64,000 nucleotides of DNA from Neptuniibacter sp. CAU 1671 (GTDB taxonomy: Bacteria > Pseudomonadota > Gammaproteobacteria > Pseudomonadales > Balneatricaceae). The DNA lies in contig NZ_JARHUE010000003.1 of NCBI RefSeq assembly GCF_029222905.1, forward strand, positions 62,001-126,000, read 5' to 3'. A program made the translations under genes and the position numbers. This document shows, one piece after another, positions 39,355 to 49,235 of the stretch (positions are counted from its first letter, which is position 1; the number at the start of each line of letters is the position of its first letter). The notes beneath the pieces were generated by a model. It saw only the letters and a list, made by a program, of their open reading frames with translations. It made no database searches and was not told the origin of the DNA.

Positions 39355-40782
39355 TCAGGCTGCGCCGCGGATCACGTTGCCATGGTCCTCTTCTTCGACC
39401 AGTGCCGCATGCAGGGCACGGATGGCAGCTTCGTAATCGCTTTCAGCCACCACGCACTGCATCTCAACCTGACGCAGGGTCTGGTGCAGGGCGAGTACGC
39501 TGATATCAGCCTCTGACAGAGCACTGACGGTGCGGGCCAGCATGCCTTTGACCTTGATGTCGGAGCCGATTGCAGAGATCAGGGCGATGTTATGCACATT
39601 CACGTCTGCAGAGGGGTATTCCTCTTCGATAAGACGCACAATCCGGTTGATCATCTTGCGGTTACCGGCCACATAGAAGGTGATGCTGTTGGCATCGGCT
39701 TCTTTGTTTACCACATCAATTTTCAGCTGTTTAAGCAGTCCGGTAATGCCGATGTCGTAAGAAGGGTTGCCCAGCATCTCCTGATCGAATACCTCAATGC
39801 CAAAGACATCTTTACGCCCGGCAATGATTTCAACGCAGGGACGCGGATTGCAGTAATCCTGACTGATCAGGGTGCCGCTATGTTCTGGTTCAAAGGTGTT
39901 TTTTATCCGCAAAGGGATACCCGCCTGTCTCAGGCCGCGCGCCGCTTTGGGATGGATCGCTTCCATGCCGAGATTTGACAGCTGGTCGGCCACGTCAAAG
40001 TTGCTCATGCCCAGAGTGACCACGTTGTCTTCACCGACAATACGTGGATCGGCACTGCTGAGGTGAAACTCTTTGTGGATGATCGCCTCATCCGCCCCCA
40101 GCGCCGTGGCTATCCGTGAAAAAGTCATTTCACTGTAACCCCGGTCGAAGGTTTTCATCAGGCTTTCACGGCAGTGGGTGTAGCCGGTGGCGATCAGCAT
40201 TTCCCGGGCGGGGTCCAGATCGGCAAACGATTGCTGGATCATCTCATCAAAGGCCAGCGGAGACTCCAGATTCCATCCGGTCAGATCCACCATGCGGGCC
40301 TTGATGCCCTGCTGTTTCAACAGCAGAACTGAGTTGAAGGCACTGTGCGCCTCGCCAATGGAGGCCAGCATTTCACGTACCGTATCCAGTTGTGATTCCA
40401 GCTGGAAATGGCCGTATGAGCAGAGGTTGTGCAAGCTCTGCATGCAGCCGGCAGCGCCTTCAATACGATGCTCGATAAAGTCGTTGGCCAGTTTCAGTTC
40501 CTGGCCTTTGAACATCTGCTGATTGATGCGCATCAGGCTGTCACGGGCGTGCAGCAGTTGCTGCTGCCAGGCGTCATCCTGCTCCGCTTCAGCAAAACAG
40601 CTGTAGACGCCGGCAGCGCCGGTTTTTTTGTGTTCCAGTAACTGGTCAGTTACGCCGCTGTAGGCTGAAACCACAAAAATCCGGTTATACAGAGAGCCGT
40701 TTTTGGGTTGCAGCCAGATATTGTTGAGTACGTCGATATGGCGGCTCATCGATGTGCCGCCAATTTTTTCTACGCTTAACAT
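39355..40782 (-). CDS. ask_ect: Ectoine-specific aspartate kinase
   Basis: 475 residues. Phosphorylates aspartate to start synthesis of the ectoine precursor. Kinase start VEKIGGTSMSRHIDVL, a central catalytic part, and two C-terminal ACT domains (DIGITGLLKQLKIDVVN, IALISAIGSDIKVKGML). Ask_Ect enzymes are thought to escape the feedback of lysine/threonine that limits ordinary LysC. ATG at 40780-40782 chosen; the longer frame runs back into ectC. Last gene of the operon, 58 bp after ectC, followed by a strong terminator. Confidence 0.95.
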   Translation of the reverse strand: MLSVEKIGGTSMSRHIDVLNNIWLQPKNGSLYNRIFVVSAYSGVTDQLLEHKKTGAAGVYSCFAEAEQDDAWQQQLLHARDSLMRINQQMFKGQELKLANDFIEHRIEGAAGCMQSLHNLCSYGHFQLESQLDTVREMLASIGEAHSAFNSVLLLKQQGIKARMVDLTGWNLESPLAFDEMIQQSFADLDPAREMLIATGYTHCRESLMKTFDRGYSEMTFSRIATALGADEAIIHKEFHLSSADPRIVGEDNVVTLGMSNFDVADQLSNLGMEAIHPKAARGLRQAGIPLRIKNTFEPEHSGTLISQDYCNPRPCVEIIAGRKDVFGIEVFDQEMLGNPSYDIGITGLLKQLKIDVVNKEADANSITFYVAGNRKMINRIVRLIEEEYPSADVNVHNIALISAIGSDIKVKGMLARTVSALSEADISVLALHQTLRQVEMQCVVAESDYEAAIRALHAALVEEEDHGNVIRGAA

Positions 40783-40840
40783 GCTTATCCCTGGCAGACA
40801 GTGTCTGCCGCCTTTTTGTTTTGTCGTGTGATCTGAGATC

Positions 40841-41236
40841 TCAGGCGATCTCTTCAGCTTCCAGAGGGTAGACGCCGCTTTCGTCATGCACCTCTTTGCC
40901 ATGCAATGGCGGATTGAACACGCAGGCGAGTTCCATCTCTTCACTGGCTCGCAGCAGGTGCTCGTCGTGTTTATCCAGAATGTAGATGGTGCCCGGTTCG
41001 ATCGTGTAGATCTTGCCATCACTTAAGGTTTCCACCTCACCTTTGCCACGGATGCAGTAAACCGATTCCAGATGGTTCTGGTACCAGATATGAGTTTCTG
41101 TCCCGGCAAAAATGGTGGTGATGTGGAAAGAAAAGCCCATCTGGTCATTTTTCAGCAACAGGCGGGTGCTTTCCCAGTTGTCAGAACGCACCCGGCGATC
41201 TGAAGCCTGTGCGTCTTTCAGTGTGCGAACAATCAT
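40841..41236 (-). CDS. ectC: L-ectoine synthase
   Basis: 131 residues, single cupin barrel. Cyclises N-gamma-acetyl-diaminobutyrate to ectoine. [16 protein letters not shown] start, metal ligands in [22 protein letters not shown] and the later [13 protein letters not shown]. 12 bp after ectB. Confidence 0.97.
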   Translation of the reverse strand: MIVRTLKDAQASDRRVRSDNWESTRLLLKNDQMGFSFHITTIFAGTETHIWYQNHLESVYCIRGKGEVETLSDGKIYTIEPGTIYILDKHDEHLLRASEEMELACVFNPPLHGKEVHDESGVYPLEAEEIA

Positions 41237-41248
41237 TTTCTAGACTCC

Positions 41249-42526
41249 TCAGGATGCAGCTGCCTGAGTGGCTTTGGAACTGGCAGCGGCAAATGCCTGC
41301 TCCAGAATATCCAGGCCCTTGCTCAGCTTTTCATGGCTGATGGTCAGTGGGGCAAAGCATTTAACTACCTGGTCCTGATTACCGCAGGTTTCTATCACCA
41401 GGCCGCGTTTAAACGACTCTTCCACCACCGCATCGGCCAGTTCACCATCGGGGCATTCAATGCCGCTCATCATGCAGCGACCTTTCACCTTCAATGAAGC
41501 CGGACCAAAACGGTCACAGATCTTGCGCATCCGCTGGCGAACCATCTGTCCCTTTTCTTTGATCTCTGATGAAAACTGATCGTCCTGCCAGAAGGCGCGC
41601 AGGGTTTTGCTGGCCGTGACAAAAGCGTGATTGTTACCACGGAAGGTGCCGTTGTGCTCGCCGGGTTTCCAGATATCCAGATCCTTGCGGAACACCGTGA
41701 CCGCCAGTGGCAGACCGAAACCGCTGAGGGATTTGGACAGGGTGATGATATCGGGTTTGATACCGGCGAATTCAAAACTGAAGAAATCACCGGAGCGGCC
41801 GCAGCCAGCCTGAATATCATCAATAATCATCAGCATGCCGTGTTTGTCGCAAAGCTTGCGCAGCTTGCGCAGCCATTCGGCAGACGCTGAATTCAGACCG
41901 CCCTCACCCTGGATTACTTCCAGAATAACGGCTGCAGGCTGGTCAATACCGCTGCTGGGGTCGTTCAGCATTTTATCCATCATGGCCAGGGTGTCTGCTT
42001 GCTCGCCAAAATAACCGGCGTAGGGCATGCGCACCACATTGTGCAGAGATGTACCGGCACCGCCACGGTGATGCTGATTACCGGTGCAGCTCAGCGCTGC
42101 GCCTGATACGCCGTGAAAGCCGTTGGTGAAAGCAATGACCGTTTCACGCCCGGTTTTTTTGCGCGCCAGTTTCAGCGCGGCTTCGACAGAGTTAGTGCCG
42201 GTAGGGCCGGTAAACTGGATCACATAGTTCTTCAGGCCACGGGGTTTAAGAATGACGTCTTGCAGTGTGTTGATCAGGCTTTCCTTGGCACTGGAGTGCA
42301 TATCCAGACCATGGGTCAGGCCGTCAGATTCGATATAGTCCAGCAGTGCCTGCTTTAGCTCAGGGTGGTTGTGGCCGTAGTTCAGCGTGCCTGCACCCGC
42401 CAGAAAGTCGATGTATTCACGACCGTCTTCAGTGAACAGACTGGCTCCTTTGGCTTTGCTGAAAACAACCGGAAAAGAGCGGCAGTAACTGCGGACTTCG
42501 GATTCGTACTGTTCAAACGTGTTCAT
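41249..42526 (-). CDS. ectB: Diaminobutyrate-2-oxoglutarate aminotransferase
   Basis: 425 residues, class III PLP aminotransferase. Makes L-2,4-diaminobutyrate from aspartate semialdehyde. Seen: NYGHNHPELKQALLDYI, QFTGPTGTNSVEAALKLAR, IIDDIQAGCGRSGDFFSFE and the PLP lysine in ITLSKSLSGFGLPLAV. ATG at 42524-42526 (MNTFEQYESEVRSYCRSF) is the family start; the longer frame overlaps ectA. 37 bp after ectA. Confidence 0.97.
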   Translation of the reverse strand: MNTFEQYESEVRSYCRSFPVVFSKAKGASLFTEDGREYIDFLAGAGTLNYGHNHPELKQALLDYIESDGLTHGLDMHSSAKESLINTLQDVILKPRGLKNYVIQFTGPTGTNSVEAALKLARKKTGRETVIAFTNGFHGVSGAALSCTGNQHHRGGAGTSLHNVVRMPYAGYFGEQADTLAMMDKMLNDPSSGIDQPAAVILEVIQGEGGLNSASAEWLRKLRKLCDKHGMLMIIDDIQAGCGRSGDFFSFEFAGIKPDIITLSKSLSGFGLPLAVTVFRKDLDIWKPGEHNGTFRGNNHAFVTASKTLRAFWQDDQFSSEIKEKGQMVRQRMRKICDRFGPASLKVKGRCMMSGIECPDGELADAVVEESFKRGLVIETCGNQDQVVKCFAPLTISHEKLSKGLDILEQAFAAASSKATQAAAS

Positions 42527-42563
42527 GTCATTTACCTGTGGTTTATATTCCATGGAGGCGAGC

Positions 42564-43055
42564 TCAGGCTGAAGCCTGGCTGCCGCGATAAAGCACTTCA
42601 TCATCGTGTTGAGATGCGAAGTGATCTTCCGATGAAAAAAGCAGTGTTTCGGAGACCTGCATCTGGTGCTGGTCAAAGAAACGCTTGAATAAAGTTTCTG
42701 AGGCGAGGTTGCCGGGTGAAATGGTGGTTTCCAACGCCTTAATATCTTCCTGACGGGCGAAGAGCCGGGTCAGCATCTCCAGAGCAATCCCCTTACCGCG
42801 CCAGTCCGGGTGCAGGGCAACCTGCCAAATGAAAAGCGTGTCAGGCCGTGCCGGTGGTCGATAGCCGGAAATAAAACCTACTGGGGTGTCGTCGGCCGTT
42901 ACGGCAGCAATCGACGTGTCACAGAAGTCTGTGCACTGCAGTAAATTGCAGTAAACAGAGTTCTGATCCAGTGGTGGGCACTGACTTATCAGCCGGTGCA
43001 CAGCATGGCCGTCAGAGGCTCTTGGTTTGCGAAAAACTATAGGGTTGTTATTCAT
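42564..43055 (-). CDS. ectA: Diaminobutyrate N-gamma-acetyltransferase
   Basis: About 163 residues, GNAT fold. Acetylates diaminobutyrate, the second ectoine step. FRKPRASDGHAVHRLI, QNSVYCNLLQCTDFC and the acetyl-CoA loop HPDWRGKGIALEML are diagnostic. ATG at 43053-43055 is preferred (NNNPIVFRKP); another in-frame ATG at 43076 would add seven residues. Both have weak ribosome sites. First gene of the operon, divergent from ectR. Confidence 0.95.
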   Translation of the reverse strand: MNNNPIVFRKPRASDGHAVHRLISQCPPLDQNSVYCNLLQCTDFCDTSIAAVTADDTPVGFISGYRPPARPDTLFIWQVALHPDWRGKGIALEMLTRLFARQEDIKALETTISPGNLASETLFKRFFDQHQMQVSETLLFSSEDHFASQHDDEVLYRGSQASA

Positions 43056-43090
43056 CGTGTATCTAATATTTAGCATTGCGATGGATGTGG

Positions 43091-43118
43091 ATTATACGGA
43101 TCTGGATTTATTTCGCAA
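43091..43118 (-). promoter_or_regulatory. Predicted promoter of ectABC-ask
   Basis: On the minus strand TTGCGA (43113-43118), 16-bp spacer, TATAAT (43091-43096, perfect -10), about 35-40 bp before ectA. It lies in the AT-rich divergent region where EctR is expected to act. Confidence 0.55.
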
Positions 43119-43178
43119 ATTGAAGGGTTTTTTTGCCATATTTTAGTGCTAAAAGGCGAAATATTTGATTTTTTGGCT

Positions 43179-43201
43179 AATAAATGCACAAAATAAATGC
43201 A
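43179..43201. repeat. Direct repeat in the ectA-ectR region
   Basis: AATAAATGCA at 43179-43188 and again at 43192-43201, 13 bp apart start to start, 45-67 bp before the ectR start codon. A candidate regulator contact or part of the ectR promoter. Chance is possible in AT-rich DNA. Confidence 0.4.
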
Positions 43202-43245
43202 ATTTTACTTAGTTATACAAAATTAATTTTTGGTTTTTATCCCCT

Positions 43246-43842
43246 ATGAATGGCTTACTTACAGGACAACTGGCGTTAAAATCGGAACCTGATGAGACTG
43301 AACTAATTAGGCAGGCGATGGAAAAGAGTCAGGAAGCACTGGTGCTATTGCGTCAGATTATTCGTTCGACCGATATGCAGGAAAAACATATCAGTCGCTG
43401 TACGGGTTTGACCCTGCCCCAGCTAATGGTGTTGCAGACGCTGCGGCAGCTCAATCATCTATCCACGGGCGAACTGGCCAAGGAGATGGGGCTGGCGCAG
43501 GCAACTGTGACCAGTATTCTGGATCGTCTGGAAAAGAAACAACTGATTGCCCGGGAGCGGGGTAAAGAGGATAAACGCAAAGTCTGGGTTTATCTGACTG
43601 ACGCCGGTCTTGAATTGATGAAAGGCGCGCCGACCACCCAGCAGGATATGTTTATTCGTCGCTTTGAAGATATGCAGAGCTGGGAACAATCAATGGTGGT
43701 TGCGGCGCTGGATCGGGTGGCTTATATGCTGGATGCGCAGCATATTGATGCCGCGCCGATGCTTGATATTGGACAGTTGGACCGGCATCTGGAGCCGGTC
43801 AGCCCAAGTTATATGCAGGATAACAGCAAAGACCCCGTCTGA
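43246..43842 (+). CDS. ectR: EctR, MarR-family regulator of ectoine synthesis
   Basis: 198 residues. A winged-helix MarR domain (LTLPQLMVLQTLRQLNHLSTGELAKEM recognition helix region; QATVTSILDRLEKKQLIARERGKEDKR wing). In methylotrophs EctR represses the ect operon; divergence from ectA here supports the same role. Long N-terminal extension of about 40 residues before the domain. ATG with no strong ribosome site; the 190-bp AT-rich gap holds both promoters. Confidence 0.9.
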   Translation: MNGLLTGQLALKSEPDETELIRQAMEKSQEALVLLRQIIRSTDMQEKHISRCTGLTLPQLMVLQTLRQLNHLSTGELAKEMGLAQATVTSILDRLEKKQLIARERGKEDKRKVWVYLTDAGLELMKGAPTTQQDMFIRRFEDMQSWEQSMVVAALDRVAYMLDAQHIDAAPMLDIGQLDRHLEPVSPSYMQDNSKDPV

Positions 43843-43848
43843 GCGGGA

Positions 43849-44823
43849 TCAGAGCCAGCCTTTTCGTTTGAAATACCAGAGTTGCAGCACCACCAGTACC
43901 ACCAGAATTCCACTGAACCACCAGAAGGCAGCCGGGTTTTCCGTGCCGGGAATGCCGGCAACATTCACCCCAAGCATGCCGGTGAGAAATCCCAGCGGCA
44001 GAAACACGGCAGCAACCAGAGAAAGCACATACATCCGGCTGTTCATCTGTTCGGAAAGCTGGTTGCTGAGTTCCTCCTGGGCCACTGATGCCCGGTCCCT
44101 CACAGAATCCAGATCCTCCAGATAGCGAATCAGATGATCTGTGACCTCTCGCAGGCTTTGCCGGTGCAGGTCGCTCAGCCAGGTGATGCGCAGGGTTTGT
44201 AGCTGCAGCATTGCGTCCCGTTGTGGTGCCAGATAACGTCTCAGACCAATTACCTGGCGGCGCAGGTTGGCAATCTGGCTGCGCAGTGCTTCGCCAGAAT
44301 TCACTAACACCTGATCTTCAATTTCATCGACATGATCTTCAGTGTCCTGAATGGTGTTCTGCATCCGGCCGATCAGCCGGTAGGTCAGTTGGGTGATAAA
44401 GTCGCCAATGCTGCAGGGGCCGGTACCCTCTTCAAGTGCTTTAACCAGATCCTGCGCCGACAACATCCTGCGTTTGCGGGTACTGATAATGCGTTTGCCA
44501 TCACTCCAGATACGGATACCCACCATATCTTCAGGGTTTGAGCCGGGACTGAGGTTGACACCACGCAGGGCCAGTAGCAGGGCATTATTGTCTAGCTGGC
44601 TTGCACGTGGGCGGCTTTCCTCCTTGAGCAGCGCATCAGCAACCAGAGGATCAAGGCCGCTTTCCTGACGAATCCATTGCTGGGTATGGCTGTCGGTGTA
44701 GTCGAAGTGCAGCCAGATTGGTCCCTGATCTTCCCGCCAGTTGTGGATGTCATCCCAGGTCAATGCGGTGCCACCACCCTGACCGTCAAGACGGTAACCG
44801 TACACCAGTCCCTGATCACTCAT
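43849..44823 (-). CDS. zntB: CorA-family zinc/divalent cation transporter, ZntB type
   Basis: 324 residues. A large cytoplasmic N-terminal funnel (MSDQGLVYGYRLDGQGGG, WLHFDYTDSHTQQWIR) and two C-terminal membrane helices. The signature loop reads GVN (in GMLGVNVAGIPG), as in ZntB, rather than the GMN of CorA. ZntB transports Zn by proton coupling. Convergent with ectR, 6 bp apart. Substrate is inferred. Confidence 0.88.
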   Translation of the reverse strand: MSDQGLVYGYRLDGQGGGTALTWDDIHNWREDQGPIWLHFDYTDSHTQQWIRQESGLDPLVADALLKEESRPRASQLDNNALLLALRGVNLSPGSNPEDMVGIRIWSDGKRIISTRKRRMLSAQDLVKALEEGTGPCSIGDFITQLTYRLIGRMQNTIQDTEDHVDEIEDQVLVNSGEALRSQIANLRRQVIGLRRYLAPQRDAMLQLQTLRITWLSDLHRQSLREVTDHLIRYLEDLDSVRDRASVAQEELSNQLSEQMNSRMYVLSLVAAVFLPLGFLTGMLGVNVAGIPGTENPAAFWWFSGILVVLVVLQLWYFKRKGWL

Positions 44824-44955
44824 GGCTTACTCCTGATAGTCGCGAAGCGGTTTTCGCTAAAAGCTTGAGGGAACTCAATAAACTTCCCCGTTCAATCCTG
44901 TCAGAGCATATTACAGTCTATGTTTATTACGAAAGTTTATTGCGTGGGAGCATCC

Positions 44956-46082
44956 ATGAAGCGGTTTTTGGTTGTACTGAGTGTGCTGCTGTTGGTCGTG
45001 CTGGGAGGCTGGTATTTCAACCGCGAATCTCCGGTGTCGGTGCCGCTGTATACCGTATCAACGGGGGTGGTCGAACAGATCGCCGCGAACAGCCGGGCAG
45101 GCAGTGTCCGGGCCTGTCATCGTTCACGGCTGGCTCTGCCTAAAGGGGGACGGGTTGAGCATCTACTGGTGGCAGAGGGTGATCGGGTCAAGCAGGGGCA
45201 ACTGTTGTTGCAGTTGTATGCTCGTGAACAGCAGGTGGGTTTGCAGCAGGCCGAGGTGGACCTCAGGCTGGCCGAGCTGGAACGTCAGCAGCGTTGTCAT
45301 ACGGCAGAACTGGCTAAGCGAGAGCTGGCCAGGGCCAGAGGTCTGGCCGCCAAGAAACTAATCTCGGGTGAGCAGCTCGATAAACTGAGTACTGATGCGC
45401 AAATACAGAGTCTGGCCTGTGAGCTGGCAGCGGTTGAACTGGAGAAGGCGGCCGTATCAAAAGCCCGGGCCGAAGTGTTGCTGGATGATATGCAGCTACG
45501 GGCTCCCTATGCTGGCATTGTGGCTGAAATTAATGGTGAACCCGGTGAGTTCACAACTCCTTCGCCACCCGGTGTGGCGACGCCTCCGGCCGTTGACCTG
45601 ATCGACGATAGTTGCCTTTATGTGCGGGCACCTATCGATGAAGTGGAAGCGGCCAGTCTTCAGGTTGATCAACCTGCGCGCATTACGCTGGATGCTTATC
45701 GCGGGGAGAGTTTTGAAGGGCGTTTATCACGTATTGCGCCTTATGTTTCTGAACTGGAAAAGCAGGCCCGCACAGTGGATGTTGATGTGTTGTTCAATGC
45801 CCGGGAGGGTCAGCGACCTTTATTGGTCGGCTACAGCGCCGACGTGGAAATTATTCTGTCGCAGCGGGACGCAGTTCTGCGGGTGCCCACGGATACCCTG
45901 CTGGAGGGTGACCGGGTTCTGCGCTTCAATGCTGCGCAGGGTTTGCTCGAAACAGTCAATGTGGAAACCGGGCTGCGGAACTGGAGCTGGGTGGAGATCA
46001 GATCAGGCCTATCAGCGGGTGACCGGATTTTAAGTCGTCTGGATACCGAAGGTGCGGTAGACGGTGCCAGGGTGATCGCTGA

Positions 46083-46086
<4 letters not shown>
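44956..46086 (+). CDS. Membrane fusion (HlyD/MacA-like) protein of an ABC system
   Basis: 376 residues. One N-terminal membrane helix (MKRFLVVLSVLLLVVLGGWYF), a lipoyl-like barrel (LALPKGGRVEHLLVAEGDRVKQGQLLLQL), an alpha hairpin (about 85-160) and beta domains (LRAPYAGIVAEINGEPGEF). ATG 44956 with GGGAG five bases upstream; an in-frame ATG at 44920 has no ribosome site. Its stop overlaps the ATPase start (ATGA). No outer-membrane TolC partner is encoded beside it. Confidence 0.9.
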
Positions 46087-46761
<675 letters not shown>

Positions 46762-46775
<14 letters not shown>

Positions 46776-47985
46776 TCTGTTGCAATTCAACAGTCGGTTA
46801 CTGCTGCGTCAGTGGTTCAGAACCTTGATGATCCTGCTGGCCACTGGCGTTGGCGTGTGTGCAGTGTTACTGCTGACCGGACTGGGTGAAGGTGCGCGGC
46901 GTTTTGTGCTGGATGAGTTCTCGCTGCTGGGCAACGATGTGTTGATTGTGTTGCCGGGCCGTAAGGAAACCACGGGAGGGCTGCCGCCCCTGACCGGAGA
47001 AGGGACGCGTGATCTGACATTAGAGGATGCGTTGGCTGTCAGTCGCCTGCCGGGCGTGCAGGCGGTGGCGCCGCTGGTGGTGGGTCTGACCATGGTCAAC
47101 AGCGGTGGTCGACAGCGTGAGCTGATGGTGGTGGGTACCAGTGCGCAATTTTTCACTATTCGCGGTCTGCAGTTGCAGTCAGGACTCGGCCTTCCGGTCA
47201 TGCCGCTTGATCAGGTCGCCCCCGTGGCAATCATTGGTACGGAAGTCAGGCAGGAGTTGTTGTCGGAGGGGCCGGTGCTGGGTGCCTGGCTGCGTGCAGG
47301 CGGGTATCGCTTGCGTGTTCAGGGCTTATTGCAGGAAGAGGGCGTCTCGCTTGGCACCGATATGCGCAAAGCGGTACTGATTCCAGTGGCCAGTGCGATG
47401 CAGTTGTTTGATACCCAGGGTTTATTTCGCTTATTTGTGCAGGTTCAGAACCCTGATCTGATTCCCCAGGTACGTGAGCGCATTGAGCAACTGATTCAAG
47501 CCCGTCATGGTGGCGAACTGGATATTACGCTGGTGACACAGGATGCAGTGCTTGGTGTGTTTAATAAGATTCTTAATCTGTTGACGCTGAGTGTGGCCTT
47601 TATCGCCGGTATCAGCCTGATCGTGGCAGGTATTCTGATTATGAATATTACCCTGATCAGTGTCAGTCAGCGCACCAAAGAGATTGGGCTGTTAAAAGCA
47701 CTGGGTGCAGCGGATAAAGAGATTCACTGGCTGTTCCTTAGTGAAGCGATTCTGCTGGCTTTGCTGGGGTCTTTGTTGGGAGTTGTGGTGGGTTACCTGG
47801 TGCTCTGGATTGCACATACCCTGTGGCCTCTGTTTCCGGTTGCTGTGCCGTTCTGGGCACTGTCCGGTGCGGTGGGCGTTGCTCTGGGCGTGGCGGTGTT
47901 GTTTGCCTGGCTGCCTGCCAGTAGAGCGGCACGACTGCCGCCGGTTCAGGCGCTGAGAGGAGATCTGCAAAATGCGCAGCGCTGA
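46762..47985 (+). CDS. FtsX-type ABC permease 1 (MacB-like)
   Basis: 407 residues. One N-terminal helix, a periplasmic MacB_PCD-type domain (about 50-270) and three C-terminal helices (FtsX domain: LSVAFIAGISLIVAGILIMN, QRTKEIGLLKALGAADKEI). ATG 46762 (MRLADLLQFNSRLLLRQW) inside the end of the ATPase gene; the GTG at 46741 is less likely. Overlaps permease 2 by 14 bp. With it forms a heterodimeric permease. Confidence 0.9.
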
Positions 47986-49171
47986 TTTGCTGCGCCTGAC
48001 ACTCGGCGCTCTGCTGACCAGTCGGATGCGTTCTGCGCTGACGATTCTGGGCATTGCCATCGGCATTGCCTCGGTGGTGATGCTCACCACGCTGGGGCAG
48101 GGGTTGAAACTCTATGTGCTGGAAAACTTTTCCCAATTTGGCAGCCGTATTGTGGCGATTAATCCGGGTAAAACACAGACTGGGGGGATTGGTGGTTTGC
48201 TCTCCAATACCCGCCCGCTGAGTCTGACAGATGCTGAGAGCCTGCGGCGTCTGCCTTATGTGGAATATGTGGTGCCGCTGGTGCAGGGGGCTGGCGCGAT
48301 AGAGTTTGGGCGCCGGGTGAGGCATACCGATATATTTGGTGTGGGTGGCGATATGGCCGTGGCCTGGCGTTTCCCTCTGCTGTTAGGCCGTTTTCTGCCC
48401 GCAACTGAAGGGGCTGGTTATACACAGCCGTTTGCGGTGCTGGGGCATAAGGTCTGGCGTGAGCTATTCAAAGGGGAGAGTCCTCTGGGGCAGTTTATCC
48501 GGGTTGGCAGTGAGCGTTATCGCGTAGTAGGTGTGATGGACGAAAAAGGCCAGATGCTGGGGTTTGATCTGGATGACATTGTTTACATACCGGTGGATCG
48601 GGCGTTAAGTCTTTTTAACCGAACCGGGTTGATGGAGATTGACGTGACCTATCGCCCCGGCATTGAAGCAACTACGCTGGCGGGTCTGATTCGTGACCGG
48701 TTGATTTTGCGACATGGCAGTGAAGACTTCTCTTTAATCACACAGGATCAGATGTTATCCAGCCTTGATCGCATCCTGGTGATTCTGGCCGCTGCGGTCG
48801 CCGGGCTGGGTGGTATCTCCCTGTTTGTCGGTGCCATTGGCATTACCACCATTATGGTAACCACTGTAAGAGAACGACGTGCCGAAGTGGGTTTGTTGCG
48901 GGCGTTGGGAGCAACCTCGCAGCAGGTTTTGATTTTGTTTCTTAGTGAAGCCGTGTTGCTGGCGATTTTGGGGGGTGTGGCTGGTTTGCTGCTGGCCGGT
49001 GTGTTGCTGGGTCTGCTTGCGTGGCTGCTGCCGGCGCTGCCGCTGACGATTGATCTGATCTATCTTCTGTTGGCGATGCTGCTGTCTGTGCTGGTTGGGC
49101 TGCTGGCGGGTATTTTACCTGCACGTCAGGCCGCCAGTCTGAGCCCGGTGCTGGCGCTTCAGGCCGAGTAG
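47972..49171 (+). CDS. FtsX-type ABC permease 2 (MacB-like)
   Basis: 399 residues with the same plan as permease 1: SRMRSALTILGIAIGIASVVMLTTLGQG N-terminal helix, periplasmic domain, and C-terminal FtsX helices with RERRAEVGLLRALGATSQQVL. Two different permeases point to an asymmetric MacB-like complex that may export a lipid, peptide or small molecule; substrate unknown. Last gene of the four-gene ABC unit; the sensor-kinase gene begins 64 bp later. Confidence 0.9.
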   Translation: MRSADLLRLTLGALLTSRMRSALTILGIAIGIASVVMLTTLGQGLKLYVLENFSQFGSRIVAINPGKTQTGGIGGLLSNTRPLSLTDAESLRRLPYVEYVVPLVQGAGAIEFGRRVRHTDIFGVGGDMAVAWRFPLLLGRFLPATEGAGYTQPFAVLGHKVWRELFKGESPLGQFIRVGSERYRVVGVMDEKGQMLGFDLDDIVYIPVDRALSLFNRTGLMEIDVTYRPGIEATTLAGLIRDRLILRHGSEDFSLITQDQMLSSLDRILVILAAAVAGLGGISLFVGAIGITTIMVTTVRERRAEVGLLRALGATSQQVLILFLSEAVLLAILGGVAGLLLAGVLLGLLAWLLPALPLTIDLIYLLLAMLLSVLVGLLAGILPARQAASLSPVLALQAE

Positions 49172-49235
49172 ACGGCTGGATATTATGTGGTTTTCCGGGT
49201 ATTGATAGAGGGCCTCTGAGCCACACTGGATCTAC

